Positions 26,296 to 36,423 are shown, counted from the stretch's first letter. The stretch is 64,000 nt of DNA from Burkholderiales bacterium (GCA_024235735.1 JACKLU010000001.1:496001-560000); one strand, 5' to 3'. Made by a program: numbers and translations. The notes: generated from the sequence alone by a model not told the origin.

Positions 26296-26990
26296 ATCAA
26301 GTTATTCGAATTGAAGACAAAACATTGTGCTACTTTAGATCGGATGAAATCCCGCCGGGGTGGCCCTGCCTGAATCATCGTGTCGTATAATATCATCATC
26401 GCCCTTTTTACACTTTCAAAAAAATGAAACTGCTCGATCCTTTGTTGCCATGATTACTTCTCGCTTTTGATTAAAAATCTGCCGACAACGGTGGGCTGAA
26501 TCAAACCCGACTATACACCAAGGCATCTCAATTCATGCCAACAAAGGTATCAAAGATATTAATAGTCAACTGGTTGCATAATCCACTCAGGTTGCGTTAC
26601 TTTAAAGCGCTGATTTACGGATCAGAACCAATCGTATTATTTTCTAATTCTGAGTGTTTTATCAAGCTACTTGCGCATGGGTTTAACGTACACTCACCCC
26701 GGGGAAGCTCTGAAACAACGTGGCAAAGATACCATGCCGGAATCTGGTCGAGGTTACGGAGTCTGGCAGATCATTCGTAACCCGTGCAGTATCCGATGAA
26801 TGGAATCTTTGGAACTACAAAATCGGTATGGTCTTATAAGAATGGAATTAACATTTTCCATTAACAGGCTATCGAAAATCGTATTCGAAGCAAGCAGTAC
26901 AAAGCAGAAATCAACAAAAACGCAGGGATTATCCATGTTAAATAAGCATTTCCAATCCGTGCCGGCACTGTCGAAGATTTCCTTAACGGT
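26296..26990. other. Intergenic stretch without a recognisable gene
   Basis: About 700 bp between the response regulator (26295) and the terminator of the amidohydrolase. Short open stretches occur on the plus strand (26535-26780 and 26800-26997), and another ends in DEWNLWNYKIGMVL near 26840, but none has a convincing ribosome site or family resemblance. The impression is of decayed coding DNA. Confidence 0.35.
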
Positions 26991-26992
26991 TT

Positions 26993-27043
26993 GTTAAAAA
27001 TTTCCCGAAAGTTAAATACCGGATAACCGGCATCAACTTTCGG
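26993..27043 (-). terminator. Rho-independent terminator of the amidohydrolase gene
   Basis: On the minus strand: CCGAAAGTT...AACTTTCGG outer stem (9 bp; 27005-27013 with 27035-27043) enclosing a second CCGG/CCGG stem, followed by GAAATTTTTAA. It begins 15 bp after the stop codon at 27058. Confidence 0.82.
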
Positions 27044-27057
27044 TCGAGAGCCTATCG

Positions 27058-28428
27058 TTACCTGCCTATTGATCTATCGTCAAAAGCGAAATTGTTTACG
27101 ACGACATGCCCTCCTGAAACAACGAGATCGGGATATTCCAGCAACTTGAATCTTTCAAACGGATTACCACGGACAGCAACCATATCAGCCAGCGCATCCG
27201 GCATCAAAGTTCCCAGATGCGGAACGCCCAGATTCCTTCCGGCGTCGGAAGTGACTGCTTTGAACACATTGAGCACATCCGGAAATTCAATTTGCTCACC
27301 ACTGGTCAACATCAGCATCCAGCGCATTTCTTCTCCATTGATTCCCCAGGGGACATTATCGTGCCCGATTTCCGATCCATAAATAAATTTGGCATTTGTT
27401 TGCTCCGCATGCGCCATGATATGTGCCAGCGCATGCATATTGGCATGCACACCCGCACAGGATGACAACGTATCAACTGTCGTTACGAAGACGACGCCCT
27501 GCATGACAGCGCGATGCAGCAGATCTTCACGGATTGGTGCGCAAGGTATATGCGCCCACTCATCAACACCCGCATTCAACGCCATTTCAACACCGGTATC
27601 TTCGCCGACATGCGCCAGAACGCGCTTGTTGAGCGCATGCGCCTTGTTGACAATGGCCTGTAGAATTTCTGGCGACAGCAATGGCCATGGCGCGGACGGA
27701 ATCTCACCATGACCATGACCGGACATCCAAGGTGCACCTTCTTCACCACCTGGTTCGAGCGCAACCTTGATTATCACTGCACCGCCCGCCACAAGCGCCT
27801 CCACAACCTGTTCCGCCTCCGTCACAGTCGCTACCGGCAAACCAATCCCACCAAATTTTTCATGGGCTTGCGCATCGTCAGAGGCATGTTCAGCGCCATG
27901 TGCTTGTCCAAAAATATTTAAAGGATAACCGCCGTGGGCTTGAATAATCGGCCCTGAGCTAAGTAAACGCAATGAACCGTTTCCACCCACTGGTTTATGC
28001 AGAGGCCCGCCAGTATCCCTGACTGTTGTTATGCCATGCTTTAATACGGTGTCACGCGGCACATTCTGGAACGAAACATGCGCGTGCGATTCGATAAAGC
28101 CGGGCAGAATGGTCGCATCACCCAGGTCAATCTCTTTTTTGCATTGTCCGGCAAGCTGTCCGTACTCGCCGACCTGGATGACCCGATTGCGGTTAATCAG
28201 AACCGCCGCATTGTGATGCAGATCAAAACCATCAAATACACGATCCGCGGCAAACAAGTAACAATTTTTGGATTTTATGACTTTATTCGTCTCCGCGATC
28301 ACTTCACCTTGAATGGACAAACTTAAGGCAAAGACTACTATTAGCGGCAAAACCAGACCCGCAGCCTGTAAAACAATACCATTCTTCCTGTTTCTATCCG
28401 GAAGCGATGCAAATAAAATTTTGTGCAT
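27058..28428 (-). CDS. Exported metal-dependent amidohydrolase (imidazolonepropionase-like)
   Basis: A 456-residue member of the amidohydrolase superfamily (COG1228-like). Long signal or membrane anchor at residues ~20-45 (VLPLIVVFALSLSI). Metal-site features: HAHV (about 112), Lys of IIKVALE (about 220, probably carbamylated), His of LAHVGED and of WAHIP, and an acidic residue in GSEIGHD in place of the usual Asp. Substrate unknown; relatives include prolidases and peptidases as well as imidazolonepropionase. AGAGAG precedes the ATG. Confidence 0.82.
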   Translation of the reverse strand: MHKILFASLPDRNRKNGIVLQAAGLVLPLIVVFALSLSIQGEVIAETNKVIKSKNCYLFAADRVFDGFDLHHNAAVLINRNRVIQVGEYGQLAGQCKKEIDLGDATILPGFIESHAHVSFQNVPRDTVLKHGITTVRDTGGPLHKPVGGNGSLRLLSSGPIIQAHGGYPLNIFGQAHGAEHASDDAQAHEKFGGIGLPVATVTEAEQVVEALVAGGAVIIKVALEPGGEEGAPWMSGHGHGEIPSAPWPLLSPEILQAIVNKAHALNKRVLAHVGEDTGVEMALNAGVDEWAHIPCAPIREDLLHRAVMQGVVFVTTVDTLSSCAGVHANMHALAHIMAHAEQTNAKFIYGSEIGHDNVPWGINGEEMRWMLMLTSGEQIEFPDVLNVFKAVTSDAGRNLGVPHLGTLMPDALADMVAVRGNPFERFKLLEYPDLVVSGGHVVVNNFAFDDRSIGR

Positions 28429-28632
28429 TATTCTCTCTTCTTGAATCTGACGATTCTATTAATTTTTTATGTGAAACCTGATCGAGATTAACCAAGTTAC
28501 AAAGTAGCTCAGAAATCCCCCGGCGTAGTTTAGGGTCAGGATCAGAGCTTGAGAATGTGGCAAATTGTCGCACGTCCAAATTCTGATCTTGTTGGGGTCA
28601 CGCTGCCTGATCAATAGTTTGTCGAAACAGAA

Positions 28633-29940
28633 TTAATTTTTTACGGATTCAGGTAAACCGACAATAGTCCTGCCAAGGAGACGGCTTGATAGCCTGGAGA
28701 GTTTTGTATTTTTGCGAAAATTACTTAATATCATACTGTTGCCGAACACATCGACGAACTGTCCGCTTGCTTTGTCTATCAGGTGTTCGCGCAAGTAACT
28801 TTCCTGAATAAACCCTAACGCCAGCACATTTTTCTGGGATGATGTATTGTGACCGTATACCGCTGTAGTGATTTTATTCAATCCCACACGATTGAATGCA
28901 TAATCGAGCACCAGCAGGGTTGCTTCCAGGGCAATCCCGCACGCACGATCGGCAGGATCCGGCAGGCCAATCTGAAACTCCGCGCGCCTGTGCTGATATT
29001 GAATGTCAACCAGATTGGCAATACCGATACGTTTCCGGGTTGATTTCCTGAAGATAATCCAGTCGACCGTTTTGAGCTGGCATGGATGCTTCTCATGGGC
29101 CTGCGACAACGTGACCGCCAAATCGTCAATGTGTTGATGACGTGGAATATAGCGGTTATATAAATCCATAAATGCTGCATTGCCGTGGCATTGATGCAGA
29201 AAGGCGGCATCTTCCGCATGGTAACGCCGTAAAATCAGCCGCTTGCTCTCCAATGGTACGCGCCATACCGGATCAATCTCCAGGCAATTGTGTTTCGCCT
29301 GAATAAACTCCGGGCGCAGCGCCACGGCACGTAAAAAATGTTCACGAGCTTCGTCAATCCTGCCGAGCTGTTTTAGTCCCAGTCCCAGATTGTTATGTGC
29401 TTCCGGATAATTCTCACGCAATCGCAGCGCGTTACGATAACAATCTATTGCCGCCTCAGTGTTTCTCATTTTCTGTAAGGCATTGCCGAGATTATTCAAC
29501 ACCTGAGGATTATTGGGTTGCAATACCAGTGCACTGCGGAAGCTGTCAACCGCATCACTTAACCGATTGATCGACAACAAAATACTGCCTAGTATATTGT
29601 GCGCTCCGGCATCTGATGCATCATACGCAAGCGATTGCTGGCAACAGCGTATGGCTTCTTCGAAGCGCCCCTGCTCAAACAGGGCATTAGCATAATTACT
29701 ATGGAAATCAGCCCTTCGAGGTGAAACCGCAATGGCTCTGTCGAAAAAATCATTCGCCAATGGAAATTCACGGTTTTTCGCGTAAATGATGGCCATCAGG
29801 TGAAGCGCATCGGGCTGTTCCGGTGCAGCCGCGCAAACTTTACGGCAGTATTCGGTCGCTTCTTCAAACTGTCCGTTTTGATAACAGCGCACCGCAGCCT
29901 GAAGCAAATCGGTCACCGCTTTGTTATTTTCCGGCGCCAC
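28633..29940 (-). CDS. TPR-repeat protein fused to a GNAT acetyltransferase
   Basis: A 435-residue two-part protein. Residues ~5-215 hold about six TPR repeats (for example NNPQVLNNLGNALQKMRNTE and NYPEAHNNLGLGLKQLGRID). Residues ~230-405 are a RimJ/RimL-type N-acetyltransferase: RLILRRYHAEDA, a FQIGLPDPADRACGIALEAT acetyl-CoA loop region and ITTAVYGHNTSSQKNVLALGF. The TPR part would choose the protein to be modified. It starts with GTG at 29940, backed by GGAGG. It lies 113 bp after a large Ig-repeat protein, past a terminator; that protein is one possible target. Confidence 0.85.
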   Translation of the reverse strand: MAPENNKAVTDLLQAAVRCYQNGQFEEATEYCRKVCAAAPEQPDALHLMAIIYAKNREFPLANDFFDRAIAVSPRRADFHSNYANALFEQGRFEEAIRCCQQSLAYDASDAGAHNILGSILLSINRLSDAVDSFRSALVLQPNNPQVLNNLGNALQKMRNTEAAIDCYRNALRLRENYPEAHNNLGLGLKQLGRIDEAREHFLRAVALRPEFIQAKHNCLEIDPVWRVPLESKRLILRRYHAEDAAFLHQCHGNAAFMDLYNRYIPRHQHIDDLAVTLSQAHEKHPCQLKTVDWIIFRKSTRKRIGIANLVDIQYQHRRAEFQIGLPDPADRACGIALEATLLVLDYAFNRVGLNKITTAVYGHNTSSQKNVLALGFIQESYLREHLIDKASGQFVDVFGNSMILSNFRKNTKLSRLSSRLLGRTIVGLPESVKN

Positions 29941-29997
29941 TATTAAGATCCTCCATTACCGAATTCAGCCGCAAGACTGTTCCAGCACGCACAATAC

Positions 29998-30038
29998 AAA
30001 AAACCCGCACGACCACTCATTGCCAAACCATGCGGGTT
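29998..30038 (-). terminator. Terminator after the Ig-repeat gene
   Basis: On the minus strand AACCCGCA / TGCGGGTT form an 8-bp GC-rich stem with a ~21-base loop, and TTTTTTG follows. It lies 15 bp past the stop of the large repeat gene and separates it from the TPR-acetyltransferase gene. Confidence 0.8.
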
Positions 30039-30052
30039 AATCAGAAATTTTG

Positions 30053-33000
30053 CTAGAACAATATTGGCTCAAGCAATGGTGGGAGTATCATCGTGGTCAC
30101 CAGAGAATCCGTTGTTGAAAAATTCAGCGTGGTGGCATCCTGTATACCCGCATAGGGATTACCGGCCAAATCGGTTACCACACCGCTATCCATTTGAATG
30201 AAGTAATCGGTATTGGGGATCAAATCAATTGCCGGATTAATATAGACACTGCTATAACCGTCAAACATCACCTGACTGCTATCCTGGATATCAATCGTGC
30301 GAATATCAACGCCATTGCTGATCGTAATGTTTCCGGCGCCGATAGTCACCCATTCATCAAAATACAAGGAAATATCGCTGCCCACCCAAACTTCGGTTGC
30401 ATCATCACCAGGATAACTAAAAGCCAGCAATGGACTGGAGTCGATTGTGGTGAAATTAAGCGTATCCGGGTTGTTGATCCCTGCATAAGTATGCCCTTCA
30501 TTATCCAGAACTGCGCTTGGCGCAATCTGAATGTGGTAGCTGGTATCAGCAATTAGATCCTCAGTGGGATCGATGATGATCGAGTTACCACTCTTGCCGC
30601 CTGTAAAAATCACCTGATCAGTATCATTAATGTCTATCGTGCGCGTATCTGAACCATTACTGATGATGATTGCCCCGCTGCCCGCTACAACCGGTTCATC
30701 AAAATACAGCTCAATATTGCTATCTACTTTTAAGGTTCCCTCGTCTCCCGGATTACTCCAGCCCAGTAATGGCTCGGAACCAATGGTCATGAAATTCAGA
30801 GTTTCATTGTCGTTGACTCCGTCATAGGCATGACCGCCGGTATCCAGAATTGCACCGGCTGCGATCTGGATGTAGTAATTGGTTTCCAACAGCAAGTCAT
30901 CAACCGGATCGATAATCACGCCACCATAACCATCAAACATCACCTGAGTCGCATCCTGGATGTCTATCGTACGCGTATCTGAACCATTACTGATGATGAT
31001 TGCCCCGCTGCCCGCCACAACCGGCTCATCAAAATACAGTTCAATATTGTTATCGACTTTTAATGTCCCCTCGTCCCCTGGGTTACTCCAATACAGCAAA
31101 GGTTCCGGGGCAGTAGTCATGAAATTCAAGGTTTCATTGTCGCTGATCCCAGCATAGGCACGGCCATTGGTATCCAGAATCGCACCAGCAGCTATCTGAA
31201 TGTGATAATTGGTGTCTGAGATCAAGTCATCAAGGGGATTGATGATAACGCCATTGTAGCCATCAAACATCACCTGAGTCGTATCCTGAATGTCTATCGT
31301 GCGTGTGTCTGAACCATTACTGATGATGATCGCCCCGCTGCCCGCTACAACCGGTTCATCAAAATACAGCTCAATATTATTGTCCGCTTTTAAGGTTTCT
31401 TCGTCCCATGGGTTACTCCAGCTCAGTAGCGGATCAGATGCAATGGTCATAAAATCAAGAGCCTCAGTGTCGTTGATCCCGGCGTAGGCATGACCATTCG
31501 CGTCCAGAATCGCACCAGCGGCTATCTGAATATGATAATTGGTATCCGGAATCAGGTCGTCAACGGGATTGATGATAACGCCAGCATAACCATCAAACAT
31601 CACTTGAGTCGCATCCTGGATATCTATCGTGCGTGTGTCTGAACCATTACTGATAATGATCGCCCCGCTGCCCGCCACAACCGACTCGTCGAAATACAGC
31701 TCAATATTGTTATCCGCTTTTAGTATCCCCTCGTCCCCTGGGTTACTCCAATACAGCAAAGGTTCCGGGTCAGTAGTCATGAAATCCAGTGTCTCGGTGT
31801 CGTTGATTCCGGCATAGGCATGGCCACTGGTATCCAGAATCGCACCAGCGGCTATCTGAATATGATAATTGGTATCCGGAATCAGATCATCAGTGGGATT
31901 GATGATAACGCCAGCATAACCATCAAACATCACTTGAGTCGCATCCTGGATGTCTATCGTGCGCGTATCTGAACCATTACTGATAATGATCGCCCCGCTG
32001 CCCGCCACAACCGGTTCATCAAAATACAGTTCAATATTGTTATCGACTTTTAATGTCCCCTCATACCATAGATTACTCCAGTTCAACAGCGGATTGGATG
32101 CCGTGGTTATAAAATTCAGTGTTTCTGGATCGTTGATGCCCTCATAGGTATTGCCTGACGCATCCTGAATCACGCCGCTGGCAATCTGAATGGTGTACTG
32201 GGTGTCAACAATTAAATCATCGGTCGGATCGATAACGATTGACGACCCGCCCTTTTCTCCGCTGATAAAAGTCACCTGATTCGTGTCATGAATGTCAATT
32301 ACTCGCGTATCGATACCACTGCTAATGATGATATTGCCGCTGCCCGCGACGACGGATTCATCAAAATCGAGCACGATATTCTGATCAATCTTTAATGTTC
32401 CCTCGTCCCAGGGGAAATTTGAAATTAGTTGCGGAGCCGTCGTATCCGAGGGATCGATAATCATGAAGCTTTGATTTACCGGTACGCTGCCGCCATGGCC
32501 GTCAATGACGCTATACTGCAATTCGACTGCACCGGTAAAATCCGTATCCGGGGTAAAAAACCATCCGCCTGGCATTTCTGTCAGTACGCCATTTGTTGCC
32601 ACGAGATTTGCGACTGACAGTACATCACCCTCGGGGTCGGAGAATCCGATCAATAAATCACTTTCAAGAATCCTATACGATGCATTTACCTCACCATCAT
32701 TAAGATCAATCAATGTCCCAGAAAGTACCGGCGGATCATTGACACCAGCAATTTCCACCGTCGCAGTCGCCCAGCTTAGAACGCCATTACCCAGTCGAAT
32801 GGCATAGACAAATGTATCGATGAGCGACTTATCAGCAGGCAACGACACCAGTTTTGCAAGCAGTTCCGGCGTATAGGAATAGGCAACCTTGCCATCCGCG
32901 GTAATTGAAATGTGCGCCCCCATGATGCTCGATTCGGCAATATCAACCCCATCACCGGTCAGCAAATCGGTTGATCCGGGACCGATGCCATCATCAATCG

Positions 33001-33196
33001 ACCAGAGCGATTTTGCATTTCCACCCCCATCATTGGCCATGACATCCAGAATAAAAGTCTGGTCTGTGTTTCCGGTAACAGCGCTCAAGGAAAAAAGATC
33101 ATCCTTTGCTTGTGGTGTTTGATCCAAAGCCTTTCCCGGCGTAACGCGGCCATCTTCATTTCGGGAATTTACTGCACGATTGATTTCAGTTCTCAT
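30053..33196 (-). CDS. Large surface or secreted protein with VCBS/cadherin-like and seven Ig-like repeats
   Basis: About 1,047 residues from the ATG at 33196 (AAAGGTG upstream); a longer frame up to 33271 exists but lacks a ribosome site. There is no classical signal peptide. Residues ~30-155 resemble a VCBS-type domain (FILDVMANDGGG), ~155-250 a cadherin-like domain (NDPPVLSG, SDPEGDVL), then seven Big_5-type Ig-like repeats of ~110 residues, each with FDEPVVAGSGAIIIS, TRTIDIQD and NFMTT. Proteins of this build are usually exported by type I secretion and act in adhesion. No RTX nonapeptides or obvious C-terminal secretion signal are visible and no type I secretion genes are nearby. Confidence 0.8.
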   Translation of the reverse strand: MRTEINRAVNSRNEDGRVTPGKALDQTPQAKDDLFSLSAVTGNTDQTFILDVMANDGGGNAKSLWSIDDGIGPGSTDLLTGDGVDIAESSIMGAHISITADGKVAYSYTPELLAKLVSLPADKSLIDTFVYAIRLGNGVLSWATATVEIAGVNDPPVLSGTLIDLNDGEVNASYRILESDLLIGFSDPEGDVLSVANLVATNGVLTEMPGGWFFTPDTDFTGAVELQYSVIDGHGGSVPVNQSFMIIDPSDTTAPQLISNFPWDEGTLKIDQNIVLDFDESVVAGSGNIIISSGIDTRVIDIHDTNQVTFISGEKGGSSIVIDPTDDLIVDTQYTIQIASGVIQDASGNTYEGINDPETLNFITTASNPLLNWSNLWYEGTLKVDNNIELYFDEPVVAGSGAIIISNGSDTRTIDIQDATQVMFDGYAGVIINPTDDLIPDTNYHIQIAAGAILDTSGHAYAGINDTETLDFMTTDPEPLLYWSNPGDEGILKADNNIELYFDESVVAGSGAIIISNGSDTRTIDIQDATQVMFDGYAGVIINPVDDLIPDTNYHIQIAAGAILDANGHAYAGINDTEALDFMTIASDPLLSWSNPWDEETLKADNNIELYFDEPVVAGSGAIIISNGSDTRTIDIQDTTQVMFDGYNGVIINPLDDLISDTNYHIQIAAGAILDTNGRAYAGISDNETLNFMTTAPEPLLYWSNPGDEGTLKVDNNIELYFDEPVVAGSGAIIISNGSDTRTIDIQDATQVMFDGYGGVIIDPVDDLLLETNYYIQIAAGAILDTGGHAYDGVNDNETLNFMTIGSEPLLGWSNPGDEGTLKVDSNIELYFDEPVVAGSGAIIISNGSDTRTIDINDTDQVIFTGGKSGNSIIIDPTEDLIADTSYHIQIAPSAVLDNEGHTYAGINNPDTLNFTTIDSSPLLAFSYPGDDATEVWVGSDISLYFDEWVTIGAGNITISNGVDIRTIDIQDSSQVMFDGYSSVYINPAIDLIPNTDYFIQMDSGVVTDLAGNPYAGIQDATTLNFSTTDSLVTTMILPPLLEPILF
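30090..32440 (-). repeat. Tandem 330-bp repeats inside the surface-protein gene
   Basis: Seven head-to-tail units encode the Ig-like domains. The five central ones have an exact 330-bp period (recurring anchor at 30630, 30960, 31290, 31620 and 31950) and long stretches of near identity at DNA level, such as the segment encoding GSDTRTIDI. The end units (near 32300 and 30250) are more diverged. This suggests recent expansion and a chance of copy-number change by recombination. Confidence 0.9.
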
Positions 33197-33256
33197 GTAC
33201 GCACCTTTTATAGTCAATGGGACAAAAACAGTATACATAATCGCTTCATTATGTAG

Positions 33257-33272
33257 TGTGTGTTTTCTCACA
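33257..33272. promoter_or_regulatory. CRP-like operator in the Ig-protein / crp-fnr divergent region
   Basis: TGTGT-GTTTTC-TCACA is one base away from the TGTGA-N6-TCACA palindrome bound by many Crp-type regulators. It lies 61 bp upstream of the surface-protein start and about 217 bp upstream of the Crp/Fnr gene at 33489, in the 292-bp gap the two share. Confidence 0.45.
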
Positions 33273-33488
33273 TTCGAAATGTACTATAGCGTTGCGCTAT
33301 TCAGCATCCAAAACAGACTGGCTATATCTGGATTACTCCTTGGATTCCTGCATGGTGATGATTTCAGAGCAGATACTCGCGTGTTCTGTTACCAAACACA
33401 GAAAAATCCGCCTGCGTGCTGCTCGCGCAAAAAATCGACACCTTACCTCAGACCTGTATACTTTCAATCTTGAACAGATCCTCGACCG

Positions 33489-34190
33489 ATGTCACATCTC
33501 AAATATACAGACCCAGCACTCCAGGCACTTCATTCCATTTTTGAGCGGAATCTGCAGGACTGGAAAAAAGAATACCCATCTATCCGCGCCATAGAAATTC
33601 CGAACAAGGATTTTCTTTACTGCCAAGGAGATCGCTGTACCGACCTTTTCCTGATCAAAGAGGGTATTATTAAACTTTCTTGCCTCACGTTACAGGGTAA
33701 TGCTTTAACCCTGGCGCTGCTCAGGCAGGGAGATATCATTGGTTGCGTTCATAACGACAGCGCCGATCAAGTGATGGAAGAAAGTGCCCAAGCGTTGGGT
33801 AATGCGGTGTGTTATTGCATCGGACACGATGATTTCAGGCAACTTATTTCCAGCCGGACGGATCTGGCATGGCTGATTTTCCAGTTGATGCACACCCGGC
33901 AAAGGCGGATCGAGCAAAAGCTGCGCACGATTTTGACCGATTCTGTCGAGCAACGGATTGTCGCAACGCTTCTGGAACTGGCGCAACTGTTCGGCGCGCG
34001 CTGCACGCATGGCTATTCACTGGAAATCTTCCTGACTCAGCAGGAACTGGCCGATCTGGTCAGCGCCAGCCGTTCCGTGGTCAGTACAATCATGAACGAC
34101 TTCAGAAATCGCGGCTTTCTGGAATATACGCGCGATCAAATTTGCATCAACGATGCCGCCTTACTTAATGCAGTTTTCATAAAAGCATAA
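33489..34190 (+). CDS. Crp/Fnr-family transcriptional regulator
   Basis: A 233-residue regulator: cNMP-like beta-barrel at residues ~20-135 (ending near CYCIGHDDFRQL), dimerisation helix, and a Crp-type winged HTH at ~165-220 (LTQQELADLVSASRSVVSTI). The usual Fnr iron-sulphur cysteines are not clustered at the N-terminus, and the CRP cAMP-contact motif is not evident, so the effector is unknown. Its C-terminal third and the downstream gene are duplicated at 36.4-37.3 kb. Confidence 0.9.
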   Translation: MSHLKYTDPALQALHSIFERNLQDWKKEYPSIRAIEIPNKDFLYCQGDRCTDLFLIKEGIIKLSCLTLQGNALTLALLRQGDIIGCVHNDSADQVMEESAQALGNAVCYCIGHDDFRQLISSRTDLAWLIFQLMHTRQRRIEQKLRTILTDSVEQRIVATLLELAQLFGARCTHGYSLEIFLTQQELADLVSASRSVVSTIMNDFRNRGFLEYTRDQICINDAALLNAVFIKA

Positions 34191-34798
34191 TTTTTATCAA
34201 GAACTGTTTTCCGGATAACAGACTGGTACCTGCCTGCTTCTTAAAATGGCGTTGTTATCAATCAATCGTCAGAAAAGGAGTAAAACAATGAAAGTAATTT
34301 CTGCACATCAACACGGTTATCTGGATTATCTGACCGTCGGTATCTTTTGCTTGCGCTGACAGTCTTAAGCAAGCCAGATGCCTGCGATGCTGGCCTATAT
34401 ACTTGCCGGTGTGCATTTGATGGTTACCCCGGCAACAGATTTCCCCAGGTATTTTCAAACTATTGTCCTTTACGCTGCATGGCTGGATCGAACGCATCGT
34501 CGGTCCGGCGCTGCTAGCCGTTCCTTTTATTCTGGGTTTTGCCGAAGAACCGGCCGCAATGTACTTTTATCTTGTTATGGGTGCGACTGTGATTTTGCTC
34601 GGATTGCTTACAGATTACCGGAACATGCGGCCGGGGCCAGTCGGTAGTCTTTCGGGCTTTTATAAAGCGCCGTCCCTTTTCCTTTCAATCGCCGGTTTCC
34701 GCTACGTGCATGCATTCCAGCGCACACGCCAAGTTCTGCATGCACGGGCCCGGTTACCTCTTGCGTATTTACAAACAGTATGTCGTTAATTTTGTCAG
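33916..34798. repeat. Direct duplication, copy 1
   Basis: About 0.88 kb starting inside the Crp/Fnr gene (AGCTGCGCACGATTTTGACC) and ending at GTTAATTTTGTCAG is repeated in the same direction at 36418-37305 with few base differences. In this copy the regulator end is intact while the small membrane-protein gene carries several indels. Confidence 0.9.
34288..34789 (+). pseudogene. Frameshifted copy of the small membrane-protein gene
   Basis: The start MKVISAHQHGYLDYLTVGIF matches the intact gene at 36791, with the same AAAAGGAG ribosome site, but small deletions after residue 20 (AAGCAAG for AAGTTTAAG) and again near 34447 (CCCAGG for CCCTTGGG) break the frame. The remainder is still readable in the third frame (HGWIERIVGP), and the original stop codon is lost. 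Confidence 0.85.
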
Positions 34799-34801
34799 TG
34801 T

Positions 34802-36417
34802 GTAAGCATCAACACATCCACCTGTCATTTGCCTCACTTTAATGATTTAATGAACTCCGGCGCTAACGGAAGCAATTCATCGATACGACTATTGGGCCAA
34901 GTGGGGAGTTTGGTGAGTGTTTCTTTGAGCCATGCGGCTGGATTGATGTTGTTGAGTTTTGCGGTGCCAAACAGGGTTTGAATGGCGGCAGCACGTTGGC
35001 CGGCGCGTTCCGATCCAGTGAAGAGCCAGTTCTTTTTCCCGATGGCGATGGGGCGAATGGTGTTTTCTACCGGATTGTTGTCGATCGGCAGATGACCTGT
35101 TTGTGCGTAGCGGCTCAGGCTTTTCCAACGTTTGAGTGTGTAGTCCAGTGCTCTGGCGGAGCCGCCGCCATTTGCGGTTTGTAGGCGGGTTTGAGTCAGC
35201 CATTCCTGCAAGGCATTCAGCGCAGGCAGACTTTTTTCCGCGCGCAGCTGTTGACGCGCTTCGACACCCAGGTGCTTGGCTTCTGTTTCAATCGCATATA
35301 AGGCGCCGATGCGCTGCAATGCCTCGAATGCCATTGGACTGGCGTTGGCTTTGTGCAAATCGAAGAATTTGCGCCGCGCATGCGCCCAACAGCCCAGTTC
35401 GATACATGGCGATGCTGTTCTGGAGAACAGCGGTTTGTAACCGCCATAGTCATCGACCAGCAGATGGCCTTGCCAGTTTTGCAGGAAGTTTTGCGCATGC
35501 CGGCCGCTTCGACCGGCTTGATAGTCGAAGATGACGATTCGTGGCCCCGAGTCAAGATCGTTACTGCGGTAGGCCCATAGATAGGCCTTGCGGGTTTTGC
35601 CGTTGCCGGGTTCCAGTTGCGCGATGGGCGTTTCATCGGCATGAAGCATGTTACCCTGCAGCAAATGCCAGATCAGGCGATCAACCAGCGGTTGCAGGGC
35701 TACGCCTGTACGGCTACCCATTCCGCCAGTGTGGAACTGGGTAGCGTGACTTGTTCGCGGGCGGCCATTTGTTCCAGGCGATAGAGCGGCAGATGGTTCA
35801 GGTATTTACTGGTTACCACCCAGGCCAGTAAACCCGGCGCTGCCATACCGCCGTCGATCACTGCCGGTGGCGCCGGTTCTGCAGTGATGGTTTCGCAAGT
35901 TCTGCAAGCGTACTGTGGCCGGATGTGACGGTGAACAAAAAATCGAGCGGGTTCAACATCGAGCTGTTCGGTAACGTCTTCACCGATCTTAACCAGCTCG
36001 CGGCCGCACTGACCGCATTAGCAGGATTGCGGCTCGTGGCGATGTTCAACGCGGCAAATGATCCGGCAACGGTTGGTGTGGCACGACCGCGGTGTGGGTT
36101 TGCTGTCTTTTCCGGTTGACGTGTCGATCTGTTCGATTTCTGCATTGACGGCAGCGATGTCGCCAGCACCGACTCATCAAACAGACTCGGATGTTCAAGG
36201 TATGCAGCGATTCGTTCTTCTTGCCAAAACGGATCTGCGACGCGTGCGCCAGTTCGTGGTGAGCGGATCTTGAGTTCCTGTGCGCGAATCTCTTGCTGTG
36301 CCTGCTTGAGCCTGATCAAGCAACGTTTGAACATATGTCGACTACCTGTTGTTTGGAGCCGCATCGAGGTTCAATTGATCAACTGGGTCAATGATTTCAT
36401 GGCGTATTGTCCAAACG
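34802..36417. mobile_element. IS66-family element, inactive
   Basis: Sits precisely between the two copies of the 0.88-kb duplication. The left end may start GTAAGC at 34802, as IS66 ends do; no matching right end is clear. Only the large transposase gene (tnpC type) is present, broken by frameshifts; tnpA and tnpB are missing. Confidence 0.75.
34834..36364 (-). pseudogene. IS66-family transposase, frameshifted
   Basis: The C-terminal ~300 residues are well preserved (34834-35740) with the IS66 hallmarks HADETPIAQLEPGNGK, LVDDYGGYK and DNNPVENTIRPIAIG, which carry the catalytic acidic residues. One base is missing at about 35725 (TGGGTAGCC where TGGGTAGGCC is expected), shifting the frame from the upstream LPSSTLAEW segment. 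The N-terminal half (35858-36364) contains further shifts. Confidence 0.85.
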
Positions 36418-36423
36418 CATAAG

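Noticed and set aside
30090..32440. Regular repeats considered as CRISPR or other non-coding repeats
   Set aside because: The period (330 bp) and continuous reading frame through all units show protein-domain repeats.
30053..33271. RTX toxin or bacteriocin interpretation of the large repeat protein
   Set aside because: No GGxGxDxUx nonapeptides, toxin domain or immunity-like neighbour is visible; Ig-like domains point to adhesion or structure.
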